A stretch of 64,000 bases of DNA from Aeoliella mucimassa. GTDB taxonomy: Bacteria > Planctomycetota > Planctomycetia > Pirellulales > Lacipirellulaceae. The DNA lies in contig NZ_CP036278.1 of NCBI RefSeq assembly GCF_007748035.1, positions 5,580,001 to 5,644,000 of the forward strand, read 5' to 3'. Made by a program: the position numbers and the translations under genes. The notes under the pieces were generated by a model. The model was not told the origin of the DNA. It was given only the letters and a program-made list of their open reading frames with translations, and ran no database searches. Shown in pieces: positions 34,438-42,823 of the stretch; within the stretch, counting starts at the first letter, position 1; each line of letters starts with the position of its first letter.

Positions 34438-34874
34438 CGCCACGGCTTCAGGTCGTGTTCCTTGAGCCACAGCGAGACCTCCGTCACGCTGAGCGAATCG
34501 ACGAAGCCTTCCTTCACCGCGTGCTCGCACAACAATTCCAGCGTCCAGCGAGCCCGTCCCTCGGGCGGCTCGCTGCACGCCAGGGCGATTACCTGTTGCT
34601 GCTGCCGCTTGGTGAACTCTGGGGGGCGGCCCGAGCGAGGCGCATCGTACACCGCCCGCTGGACGCCCTCTTCGCAGAACCGCTTTCGGACGGCTCGGAC
34701 GTTGCGCGTCGTGCAGCCCACATGCTCGGCGATCTCTTCGTCGGTGCATCCCGAGTCCGATTTCAATAATATCTGGCAGCGACGCACCACTTGCGCCGCG
34801 CGGGCGCCTGAGCGTGCTAGCTGCTCCAAACCTCCACGGGCCTGGTGGTCCAGGCAAACAATGTGCTTTTTCAT
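34410..34874 (-). CDS. IS630-family transposase, N-terminal part (orfA)
   Basis: The 154-residue product carries the helix-turn-helix DNA-binding half: RCQILLKSDSGCTDEEIAEHVG and TTRNVRAVRKRFCEEG, then DAPRSGRPPEF and a winged-helix-like segment. The frame ends shortly after WRKK. At 34431-34437 the minus strand has seven A residues (A-AAA-AAA after CG), an ideal slippery sequence for a -1 frameshift into orfB, which gives an uninterrupted protein reading WRKKTWCVPKLNDEF. Two-frame transposases of this kind are known in IS630 elements. A sequencing error cannot be excluded from sequence alone. Confidence 0.88.
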   Translation of the reverse strand: MKKHIVCLDHQARGGLEQLARSGARAAQVVRRCQILLKSDSGCTDEEIAEHVGCTTRNVRAVRKRFCEEGVQRAVYDAPRSGRPPEFTKRQQQQVIALACSEPPEGRARWTLELLCEHAVKEGFVDSLSVTEVSLWLKEHDLKPWRKKLGACPS

Positions 34875-34902
34875 TCCGCAGCATATAGCAGCGGAATGGA
34901 TT

Positions 34903-37900
34903 TCAGGAAAGACGTACTAGTCCTGCAGCGAGGCCCAAACCAACGATCCACAAGATCGAAGGCTCTGGCACTGCGGTGTTGGACGGCAAGGTAGCCATTC
35001 CAGGAGCGGCGATGCCAAAATTCGCTTTCCATACACTGTAGTCAGCTGCATCTACGGTTCCGTCGCCGGTGGCATCGCCTTGCGAGAGACTGGCCCCAGT
35101 ACGGCCAAGGTTGTCGCGCCACACGGTGTAGTCAGCGAGATTCACCATGCCATCGCCATTGAAGTCGGGCAGCAGGTAATCGACGTACTCCACGAATCCG
35201 GTGTAGGCATTGCCATCGGTGTCGTAGAACGTCAGGCTTACGTCGCGCGAATCCAAAGCGGTGTCGTAGATCGCTCCCAGCGAGGCGGCCGTGGCAGCGC
35301 TGGCAATGGTGGATGAACCACCGATATACGATTCGCTAAGAAGCGAGGGAGTCTGAACGCCGTTGACTTCCCAGCCGGCGCCGAATTCGGTGCCATCCGG
35401 GTATCCAGCAGCTGCTTGAAGGCCGGTGAAGTTACCATCGACGAGCCCCATGCCAGGGCTGCTGATCTCGTAGAAGTCCAGCGTGTTGGCGTTGTCGCCA
35501 CCTGCGATGGAGACGATACCGGTCGTAGTGTTCACAACCAGTTGCAGCGTGTTGATGCTGGCGTCGGTTACCGATTCGATCGACAGGTTGTCGAACGATA
35601 CCCCGGATCCATCGCGAGCATCGAGGCCGATGTAGTTGGCTGAATCGTCGGTCCAGCGGAAGACCCCCGAACCTTGCGAAGTGCCATCGAAGAAGACCTC
35701 GTAGGCGATGTCTTGTCCGGCATCAAAGCTGGTGGTAGCAAACTTAGCGGTAATCGTACCCGTACTGGCTCCAACGTTCAGACCTTGCACGGTTCCGGTG
35801 TTGCTGCCCCAGACGAGCGTTTGGTTCGAGCGTAATACGACCCAGAAATCACTGACGATGAAGTCTTGAACTCCTGCTCCGATGGGAGTGAAGTCGTTCA
35901 AGCCGCTAGTCATCACTGGAGAGTCTTGTTCACCGCGGTACGCATCTTCAGGACTGAGCGCTTCGGCTTGGGTCATGCCAAGGGCAAAGCCGCCGCCGTG
36001 TTGGTTGAGGCCCGAGTTGTTGATGATGCTGGTCACGTCGACCGACACGCTGAAGCCACCATCGCTAAGTATCGCTGCATCGGTGAAATTGTGATTGATA
36101 AAGGCACTCGATGTGCCAGCTCCCACAGCGAGTTGTAACTCGTTCGCGAGCACCTGGGCGCCGCCGCCGTTGGTTGCATCGCCATCCTGAGGACCAGGGT
36201 CATTCGCGGGATCGATGTAAGCGTGAGTGTATACGTTGTCGGCCGACAACGAAGACAGCACGGATCCGCTCATGCCGGTGGTGGAGATATCAATATTTCG
36301 ACTGTCTGCACGGTCGAAGGAATCGGCGAATAAGCTGACTGCTTGTGCTTGTTCACCCGAACCTATGGCAATTAAGGCCAATGCTACCATCGCAATCCAG
36401 TTGGTGTTGCGAGATTTGCGGTAGAGCATAACGCCCGACAAGCACCCCAGCAGCAGGGCCACGGTTGTGGGTTCAGGAACGGAAGTGCCAGCGACTAGTG
36501 CGGCGAACGAACCTTCTCCTTGATCGGCTTCGTAAAGCGTCTTGAATCGACGGAAGTCGAGTTGGTCGACTCTGCCATCATTGTTGAGATCGCCATTCAG
36601 ATAGCGCTCAAAAAGCGACAGTGCCGAAACGTCAGAGATGAGATTGTCGCGAACTGTCGGCCAATCGAGCGCGTCGACTTCGCCGTTGTGGTTGTAATCG
36701 CCGAGCGTAAGCGACTCGCCATCGTTGCCGGTGTAGACGACCACCACGGGAACGGTCATGCCATTCTCGTCGCGTACCTCAATCGTCAGATCTTCGTAGG
36801 GACTTGGTACCCAGATGTTGCCAAAGTCGATGGAATCGTTCGAAGTTCCATTAGCTCCTAGGGAGTAGGCTCCGAGAGTTCCTTCGGAGATATCCGTGGG
36901 GTAAGTAGCGCTCTCATCGGTGAGCGAGAACCAGGTGTCGTTGGTATCCAGTCCTTGCGATTCGATCGTGGACCACTGGCTCTGGTCGAAACCACCGGTC
37001 TCGGTACGAATGGAATAAATGACCAACGATTGTTGTGACGAAGGATCTTGATTGGTAAGGGTGACGTTTCCGGTGTCGCGATTCACGGTAAGCGTTGGCA
37101 GTGGTGGCGGTTCCTTGCTTTCGACCACAAGGTTGTCGAAGCCAACGTAGCTGCCGTGGCGGGCGTCGAATCCAATATAGTTTTCGTCGGCGCCGGTCCA
37201 CTGGAAGGTACCGGTGTCGATGAGCGATTCCTCGAAGTAAAGCCGATAGATTGCCTCGGAGCCGTCGTTGAAGTCCGACACGGTGAAATCGGCACGCAGA
37301 GTGCCGGTTTGTTGTCCCACGTTCAAACTGCCTAGATGGCCAGGGCCGAACACGCCGGCGTTGCCTGGGAAGTTGTGGCCTTTGGTGCCCCACTGAAGCA
37401 GGTTGTCGGCTCGCAGCATCACCCAGAAATCGCTGACGGCCACGTCCGATTCCTGGTTGCTACCATCCTGCAAACCATCCTGAATCTTGAAATCCGATTC
37501 GCCATCGGCGGTGTTGCCGTTTTGTGCATCGCCGGTGCTTAGCACTTCGTCGAGACTCATGCCGATGCCGAAGCCCCCGCCGTGCCCCGCGCTCGAGGTG
37601 ACACCACCGTAGCCAGTGATGTCCATCGAAATGCTGAATCCGCCATCGGTGAGAATGGCAGAGTCGATGAAGTTGTGATTCACAAAGGCGTTCGAAGTGC
37701 CTGCACCTACCGCCAAGTGCATTTCACCCGAGGCAATCGAAGCACCACCCCCGTTCGCGGCGACTCCGTCGGGAACGCCGGGTTGATTGGGGTCGACATG
37801 GCCGTGCCCGTAAACGCCAGCGGCGAAGGCATCGCCGGTGTTATTGGTGATGCCGGTGAGTTCTCCGTTCAAGTCGTTCGCATCCGTACGGTTGAATGTG

Positions 37901-38001
37901 TCGGAGAACAACACGACTGCATTCGCGTGGTTCGCACTGATCGCCAGTACGGCAACTACCGCAACAGCGAAGGTTGAAAGTGATTTACTCGTGCGGGTCA
38001 T
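34903..38001 (-). CDS. Double-length PEP-CTERM protein: two complete exported units fused in one frame
   Basis: From ATG 38001 the product has 1032 residues. Unit 1: signal peptide (KSLSTFAVAVVAVLAISAN), a lectin-like domain (VLFSDTFNRTDANDLNG to NYIGFDARHGSYVGFDNL), dockerin-like loops (DYNHNGEVDALDW, DLNNDGRVDQLDF), and a full PEP-CTERM tail (VPEPTTVALLLGCL, then MLYRKSR near residue 525). Unit 2 continues without a stop: a second signal-like segment (WIAMVALALIAIGSGEQAQA), a paralogous lectin-like domain, two dockerin loops (DFNGDGMVNLADY, DATGDGTVDAADY) and VPEPSILWIVGLGLAAGL. The last residues VRLS come from the IS630 end; the original tail would read VCRRQ. The ATG at 36429 could start unit 2 separately. 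Confidence 0.88.
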   Translation of the reverse strand: MTRTSKSLSTFAVAVVAVLAISANHANAVVLFSDTFNRTDANDLNGELTGITNNTGDAFAAGVYGHGHVDPNQPGVPDGVAANGGGASIASGEMHLAVGAGTSNAFVNHNFIDSAILTDGGFSISMDITGYGGVTSSAGHGGGFGIGMSLDEVLSTGDAQNGNTADGESDFKIQDGLQDGSNQESDVAVSDFWVMLRADNLLQWGTKGHNFPGNAGVFGPGHLGSLNVGQQTGTLRADFTVSDFNDGSEAIYRLYFEESLIDTGTFQWTGADENYIGFDARHGSYVGFDNLVVESKEPPPLPTLTVNRDTGNVTLTNQDPSSQQSLVIYSIRTETGGFDQSQWSTIESQGLDTNDTWFSLTDESATYPTDISEGTLGAYSLGANGTSNDSIDFGNIWVPSPYEDLTIEVRDENGMTVPVVVVYTGNDGESLTLGDYNHNGEVDALDWPTVRDNLISDVSALSLFERYLNGDLNNDGRVDQLDFRRFKTLYEADQGEGSFAALVAGTSVPEPTTVALLLGCLSGVMLYRKSRNTNWIAMVALALIAIGSGEQAQAVSLFADSFDRADSRNIDISTTGMSGSVLSSLSADNVYTHAYIDPANDPGPQDGDATNGGGAQVLANELQLAVGAGTSSAFINHNFTDAAILSDGGFSVSVDVTSIINNSGLNQHGGGFALGMTQAEALSPEDAYRGEQDSPVMTSGLNDFTPIGAGVQDFIVSDFWVVLRSNQTLVWGSNTGTVQGLNVGASTGTITAKFATTSFDAGQDIAYEVFFDGTSQGSGVFRWTDDSANYIGLDARDGSGVSFDNLSIESVTDASINTLQLVVNTTTGIVSIAGGDNANTLDFYEISSPGMGLVDGNFTGLQAAAGYPDGTEFGAGWEVNGVQTPSLLSESYIGGSSTIASAATAASLGAIYDTALDSRDVSLTFYDTDGNAYTGFVEYVDYLLPDFNGDGMVNLADYTVWRDNLGRTGASLSQGDATGDGTVDAADYSVWKANFGIAAPGMATLPSNTAVPEPSILWIVGLGLAAGLVRLS

Positions 38002-38074
38002 TTTCGGTAATCCTCTGCGGCGTCGTCGCCATTCTGGAAGATCAGTGAATAGGTATCTGTGATTAGGTAAGTTG

Positions 38075-39019
38075 TTAATTTGTGTGCCAGCGGCCATATC
38101 CCACCAGGCCAAAAGCCGCGACGGCTGCGATTAGCAGCGTGGAAGGTTCAGGCACGCTAACGGAGAAATTGTCGAAACCGACGTAGCTGCCATGGCGGGC
38201 GTCGATGCCGATGTAGTTCTCATTGGTGCCGGTCCAGACGAACGAACCGGCGTCGACAATCGTGTCGTTGAACGACAGGAAGTAGCGAACGTTTGTGCCG
38301 TCGTTGAAATCCGGAGCGATGAACGTGGCTTCGATGGTGCCGGTGTTGGCATCGACCCCAACGCTCCCCAAGTGCCCCTCGCCAAACTCACCATCTACTT
38401 TCGGGAAGTTCGCACCTTTAGTTCCCCACTGCAGAAAGCCATCGCCACGCAGTACTGCCCAGAAGTCGCTTACCGACACGTCAGACACTTCGTTGCCGCC
38501 ATCTTGCAACCCATCCTGCATCTTGAAGTCGCCATCGCCGGCCGCGGTATTGCCATTCTGAGCGTCGCCGGTGCTAAGGGCTTCGTCGAGGCTCATGCCG
38601 ATGGCGAATCCACCGCCATGACCGCTGGTAGCGCCGCCACCGTAGCCGGTTAAGTCGAGAGATACATTAAAGACAGTCGAATCGAGGTTGACAAAATTGT
38701 GATTCACAAACGTATTGGAAGTTCCGGGGCCGACTGCTAGCCGTAGTTCGTTCGAGTCGATCTTTGCGGATCCACCATTCGAAGCAATTCCATCTGCGCC
38801 AGCTCCAGGATAGTTCGCGTCGACAAAACCGTTGGCGTACACCCCTTCGGCAAAAGCGTCGTTTGTGTTGTTGGTGATGCCGGTCATGGAGCCGTTGAGG
38901 TTGAATTCGGTATCGCGGTCAAAAGTGTCCATAAACACCACCGCGGCCTGCGACGAGGCAACAGGTAAAGTGAATGCAAGGGTTAGTAGGCTGAGGTAGG
39001 TTTTCCAGGTGTTGAACAT
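38075..39019 (-). CDS. PEP-CTERM lectin-like protein, paralogue of its neighbour
   Basis: The 314-residue product from ATG 39019 (GGGAG about nine bases upstream) has a signal peptide (TYLSLLTLAFTLPVASSQA), one lectin-like domain and a PEP-CTERM tail (VPEPSTLLIAAVAAFGLVG ending GRWHTN). The domain is closely related to unit 1 of the downstream fused protein: shared segments include LNGxMTGITNNTNDAF, GHGGGFAIGMSLDEALSTGD, SDFWAVLRGDGFLQWGTKG and NYIGIDARHGSYVGFDN. It lacks dockerin loops. The domain pattern suggests a family of sorted envelope or matrix proteins; the PEP-CTERM tail is the exosortase sorting signal. Confidence 0.9.
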   Translation of the reverse strand: MFNTWKTYLSLLTLAFTLPVASSQAAVVFMDTFDRDTEFNLNGSMTGITNNTNDAFAEGVYANGFVDANYPGAGADGIASNGGSAKIDSNELRLAVGPGTSNTFVNHNFVNLDSTVFNVSLDLTGYGGGATSGHGGGFAIGMSLDEALSTGDAQNGNTAAGDGDFKMQDGLQDGGNEVSDVSVSDFWAVLRGDGFLQWGTKGANFPKVDGEFGEGHLGSVGVDANTGTIEATFIAPDFNDGTNVRYFLSFNDTIVDAGSFVWTGTNENYIGIDARHGSYVGFDNFSVSVPEPSTLLIAAVAAFGLVGYGRWHTN

Positions 39020-39088
39020 TAGCGTCATCTCCCAAGCTGCAGAAAAGTGAAGTATGCCAATCAAGCGATAAGAACAATGCGGTATGAG

Positions 39089-40330
39089 CTAAACTCGTGA
39101 GCGATAGCAGGCCATCGCGAATAGTCCGGCGGCTAGCAAAACCAGGCTGGTTGGTTCGGGAACAGTTGCTCCCTCCAGCAAATCCGAAAGCGAGCCCACT
39201 CCCGCGGTAACTCCGGTTGCACGGAGGACCAGCCAGTCGTCAACGTCGGTATCGCCATCGAGATCGAGGTCGCCAAGTCCGAGCGTTTGGTAATCGCCGA
39301 ACGAGGGGCCGTTTCCGTTGATAGTGCCTGCGTTGTCGGAGTTCCAACCGGCGATAAAGGCCATCACGTCGTCGACGTTCAGCTGTCCATCAAAGTTGAT
39401 GTCGCCAGCGATCCAGGCGTTGTCGTTGTGGCCATCCTGGTTTGAGTCGGTGTAAGAATAGCCAGCGGTGCTGGGCAGAAAGACGTCGGTAAAGTAGCCG
39501 TTGTCGGTGGTATAGCTGTAGTCGCCATAACCTTCGCCGAACACGAACATCTCGATATCGGAGATCAGCCCGTTGTAGCTCGGTGTGAAGGCGGTGCCAC
39601 CCAGGGTGTCGTCTTCGGCATCCGCAGCAATGGCAAGTTCCAGACTTGAGCTGTCGTAGATAGCCGACTGCGATACGGCTGCCAGGCCATTGATATAACC
39701 TAGAGCACCACCGTTGGCTCCATCGGGACGAATTTGGGCGTAGTGAACCCACTCGTTAGCAACAGCGGCTGTTTGGCTGCCAACGCTCGCTTGGCCACCA
39801 TCGTTCGATCGCATCTCAAAGCCCAAATCACCAGCGGGGGTGATGATCGCCGAATGCTCGTCGCCATCGTCGAGCATGTGTTGGTACGCATCGCTGACAG
39901 TGTTGATTTTGAACCACAATTGATAGCCTCGATCGTCGGTGCCGGTGTAAGAGAAGTTGGGCTTGGTCGATTCGTACGGAATGTTCAGATTCGGACCATG
40001 CAGGTACTGAGTCGCACCGTCGAACGAAATGGCGTAGTTATCAAGCGTCGCATTCGCATGGGGGCGATCGCCCGAGATGTCGACATAGAGCGGCGAGCCA
40101 ATCGCTTCGAGGTCGGCCAATTGCGAAGGAGATTGGCCCAGCAAGCCCGAGCTGTCGTAGGTGATCGACACGCTGCTGTTTGCAAAAGCACCTTCACTCG
40201 GATCGTCGCCCAGGCGATACCAGCGGTCGAGCGTGTAGTCGGCCCCGGCAAATAGTGTGGGAAGTGCCAGCCAAGCGAAAACAAACGCACCCAGCACTGA
40301 GGATGCGTTCCGCCAAGTAGCTGTCTTCAT
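39089..40330 (-). CDS. PEP-CTERM protein with LamG-like domain and dockerin-like loops
   Basis: The 413-residue protein has a signal peptide (SSVLGAFVFAWLALPTLFAG), a LamG/concanavalin-like domain (about residues 35-270; YAISFDGATQYLHGPN, YQLWFKINTVSDA, EWVHYAQIRPDG, GLISDIEMFVFGEG), calcium-type loops (DINFDGQLNVDDVMAF, DLDLDGDTDVDDWLVL) and the tail VPEPTSLVLLAAGLFAMAC-YRSRV. Export and exosortase sorting are expected; carbohydrate binding is inferred from the fold. It overlaps the sulfatase stop region by four bases (40327-40330), so it is probably coupled to the sulfatase upstream. Confidence 0.9.
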   Translation of the reverse strand: MKTATWRNASSVLGAFVFAWLALPTLFAGADYTLDRWYRLGDDPSEGAFANSSVSITYDSSGLLGQSPSQLADLEAIGSPLYVDISGDRPHANATLDNYAISFDGATQYLHGPNLNIPYESTKPNFSYTGTDDRGYQLWFKINTVSDAYQHMLDDGDEHSAIITPAGDLGFEMRSNDGGQASVGSQTAAVANEWVHYAQIRPDGANGGALGYINGLAAVSQSAIYDSSSLELAIAADAEDDTLGGTAFTPSYNGLISDIEMFVFGEGYGDYSYTTDNGYFTDVFLPSTAGYSYTDSNQDGHNDNAWIAGDINFDGQLNVDDVMAFIAGWNSDNAGTINGNGPSFGDYQTLGLGDLDLDGDTDVDDWLVLRATGVTAGVGSLSDLLEGATVPEPTSLVLLAAGLFAMACYRSRV

Positions 40331-42450
40331 TGTGCCACTCCTTGAGGATTCAATTCAATAAGACGTTGTTGGTTGTGCTCATGTGCCACGCGGGTGCACA
40401 AAAGAAGGCCTGCCAGAAGGGCGGAGGCCATGACCACGGACGAGGGTTCGGGGACTTGCTGGTTCGCATCGAACTCGGCGATCAGCTGCCCCTGACCGCC
40501 GAGTTCGAATGCCTTCCGCATCAGGAGGAAATCATCGATGTCCGTATCGCCATCGAGATTGACATCGCCGCGGGCGAAGGTCTCCATGCTTCCTTGAGCG
40601 GCTACCTTGAGCCAGCCGCTAACAAAGGCTTCGATGTCTTCCGTGGTGAGCTCACCATCCAGGTTGAAGTCGGCTGCCGACCAAGGCAACGTGGTGGTGA
40701 CTTTGTTCTGGTAAGCCCAGCGTTCGTAGCCCGCCAGCATGTAGTCAAACTGTTCCTGGTATGCTGCATTGCCGGCCAGGTCGTTCACTTCGGTTGGATC
40801 GTCTGCCAGGTTGTAGAGTTCCCACTCGTTGATGCCAGCCCCGCCAGAGGTGCTGCCAAAGTTGCTGGAGACTAGCTTCCAATCGCCAACGCGAAACGCA
40901 CGGTTCCCTTCGTGTTCCCAGCCAAGTTGGCGATCGTCGAGCGACGCGCCGGTGGTCAGGAAGTCGGCCAGGCTCTCGGTCAGCAAAGGTTGCGTCTGGT
41001 AGGTGGTTCCAGAGAGATCGGTCCACTCGTCGGGATACTCGTTGCCAGTCAATGCCAGCAAGGTTGGCATCAGGTCCCGCACATCGGAAACTTGCGTGCT
41101 GATCTGCCCTGCCAGCGAAGCGTTGAGCCCGTTGTTCCACTGGATAATCGCGGGCGACTTGATTCCACCCTCGTGGGTGTAGTGCTTGTAATTTCGGTAA
41201 GGAGTCGAACCAACATTGGCCCAGCCAGTGCCATAGAAGATGTCTTTATCTGCACTGTTGGTCGTGGTCCCCATGCTATCGAGGGCTGCCCCGGTGCGAG
41301 GCGTTTCGCTGGCGTTCTTGCCAAACTCGTGCCACTCGCCGTCGGCTCCGTTATCTGAAAGGAACACGACGATGGTATTGTCGAGCTCGCCATGCGCTTC
41401 GAGGTCGTCGAGAATACGCCCCACGTTGTAGTCGACTCGTTCGACCATGGCGGAGTAAATCGCCATGCGTCGAGTCAGATCGGATTGTCGGTCGCTGTCG
41501 AGGCTGTCCCACGCGCGAATCTGATGCAGGGTTTCCCCATGATTGGTGTTGGCAACATCGCTGCGGGCGGAGAGGGCAACGCTCTCGTCAATCAGCCCAA
41601 GTTCCTGCATGCGGGTAAGTCGCTCATCGCGCAACACATCCCAGCCGACTTCGTAGCGTTCGACCAAGGGATCGACCCATTCGTCGCGGGCTTGTAGGGG
41701 AAAGTGGGGGGAGCCAAACGCGACGTAGGTAAAGAATGGGTTATCGGTGCCGTCGCTGCTATTTTTGTCGCGACTGTGCTGCAGAAAATCGAGCGTATAG
41801 TCGCCGATCGCGTCGGTTTGGTAGAAGGTGCCAGGCTCGCCAGGGCCGTCGCCGCTGGTAGTGTAGCTGCGTTCTTGGATCTCGTCGGAAAGCAATCGGT
41901 AATTGCCTTGGAAGTTGTCTTGGCTATGGTTTTCGGTGTAGCCCCAGTAATGGTCGAACCCGCGCACCCGTGGGTCGCGAACATGACCATCGGGAACGGA
42001 ACCAAAGTTCTCGGTGTTGCCCAGGTGCCATTTGCCCGACATATAAGTGTTGTAACCGGATGCTTGGAGTACCTCGCTGATGAACACGTGGTTCTTCGGT
42101 AGTTGCGTTCCATCCCCCGCCAGGTTCGGGAGTCCCACTGCGTGCGACTGCTGCCCTGTGAGCAGGCTAGCGCGGGTGTTGGAGCACCGCGGGGTGACGT
42201 AGAAGTTGCTCATCCGCACGCCATTCGAGGCGAGGCTCTCGAGTGCGGGGGTATTCATCTCGCCGCCGAAGGGCGAAGTGTCGGAGTAGCCGAGGTCGTC
42301 GGCCATGATCACCAGGACGTTCGGACGTTCATCCGCCCTGGCTACTTGTGCAAAGAGCATAAGCAGACAGCCGATAGCCGCAACAATCCACCGACCGGCG
42401 CATAGCCGATGATGGAGTAATCCAAGGTAGATAAACACGAGTTCCGCCAA
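40327..42450 (-). CDS. Sulfatase with dockerin-like loop and PEP-CTERM tail; non-canonical active-site motif
   Basis: The 707-residue protein has a signal peptide (WIVAAIGCLLMLFAQVARA), then a sulfatase domain starting PNVLVIMADDLGYSD with metal-binding Asp-Asp. The formylglycine position reads TPRCSNTRASLLTGQ: Cys is present, but the residue two after it, normally Pro or Ala (CxPxR), is Asn. Other conserved segments are SGKWHLGN, GSPHFPLQARDEW, VFLSDNGADGEW and GGIKSPAIIQW. The C-terminus carries ADFNLDGELTTEDIEAF, DVNLDGDTDIDDFLLM and VPEPSSVVMASALLAGLLL, so it is probably anchored and sorted by exosortase. The substrate is likely a sulfated polysaccharide, not identifiable here. Confidence 0.92.
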   Translation of the reverse strand: MAELVFIYLGLLHHRLCAGRWIVAAIGCLLMLFAQVARADERPNVLVIMADDLGYSDTSPFGGEMNTPALESLASNGVRMSNFYVTPRCSNTRASLLTGQQSHAVGLPNLAGDGTQLPKNHVFISEVLQASGYNTYMSGKWHLGNTENFGSVPDGHVRDPRVRGFDHYWGYTENHSQDNFQGNYRLLSDEIQERSYTTSGDGPGEPGTFYQTDAIGDYTLDFLQHSRDKNSSDGTDNPFFTYVAFGSPHFPLQARDEWVDPLVERYEVGWDVLRDERLTRMQELGLIDESVALSARSDVANTNHGETLHQIRAWDSLDSDRQSDLTRRMAIYSAMVERVDYNVGRILDDLEAHGELDNTIVVFLSDNGADGEWHEFGKNASETPRTGAALDSMGTTTNSADKDIFYGTGWANVGSTPYRNYKHYTHEGGIKSPAIIQWNNGLNASLAGQISTQVSDVRDLMPTLLALTGNEYPDEWTDLSGTTYQTQPLLTESLADFLTTGASLDDRQLGWEHEGNRAFRVGDWKLVSSNFGSTSGGAGINEWELYNLADDPTEVNDLAGNAAYQEQFDYMLAGYERWAYQNKVTTTLPWSAADFNLDGELTTEDIEAFVSGWLKVAAQGSMETFARGDVNLDGDTDIDDFLLMRKAFELGGQGQLIAEFDANQQVPEPSSVVMASALLAGLLLCTRVAHEHNQQRLIELNPQGVAQ

Positions 42451-42823
42451 TAAGGAGTTGAAACACCCTTTAAAGGTGTTGCAGATGAGGCCGCCTAAAG
42501 CCTTTGGATTTCATGGCCGAAGCAAACCATCACGACGAGAGGTGCTCGCCGTGCTATGGCCTCGGTTAACAAGCTATTGGTGGCAAGTTGCCAGATTCTG
42601 AGTCTGGTTTTGTGAAAATCTCAAGATTTCTAGACAGGAGCATGTCGCACCCTAAATCTGCCATCGCAGGTAGCATTCCGAGGATATTCTTAGAAATTCC
42701 AATCAGATTCGCGGACCTGGATACAAGCTATTATTAGAAGGATTGCATCGCAGTCGGGTCATTATGCGGTCGCAAACACTCCTCAATTGTGCGATATTAA
42801 CCGCATCCCCAGGGCAGGCAAGA
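42451..42823. promoter_or_regulatory. Divergent intergenic region between sulfatase and ECF sigma genes
   Basis: About 370 bases with no convincing gene separate the minus-strand sulfatase cluster from the plus-strand sigma/FecR/sulfatase genes. Promoters for both units are expected. I saw no strong consensus box or RNA structure; alternative sigma starts at 42743 and 42764 fall inside this region. Confidence 0.4.

Larger units (their letters stand above)
33758..34917 (-). mobile_element. IS630-family insertion sequence, 1160 bp, flanked by TA
   Basis: The element ends are related inverted repeats of about 25 bp: GTACGTCGTCCCGGAAGTC at the left (33758) and, on the complement, GTACGTCTTTCCTGAAATC at the right (34917). 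TA lies directly outside both ends (33756-33757 and 34918-34919), the TA target duplication expected of IS630/Tc1 elements. It encodes a two-frame transposase. The insertion is inside the last codons of the PEP-CTERM gene at 34903-38001; removing the element and one TA joins the gene to its original end. Confidence 0.93.

Noticed and set aside
33775-34884. Reading the 369-codon frame as one complete transposase
   Set aside because: Its first about 150 residues are a shadow of orfA; the true N-terminal half with the helix-turn-helix is in the other frame.
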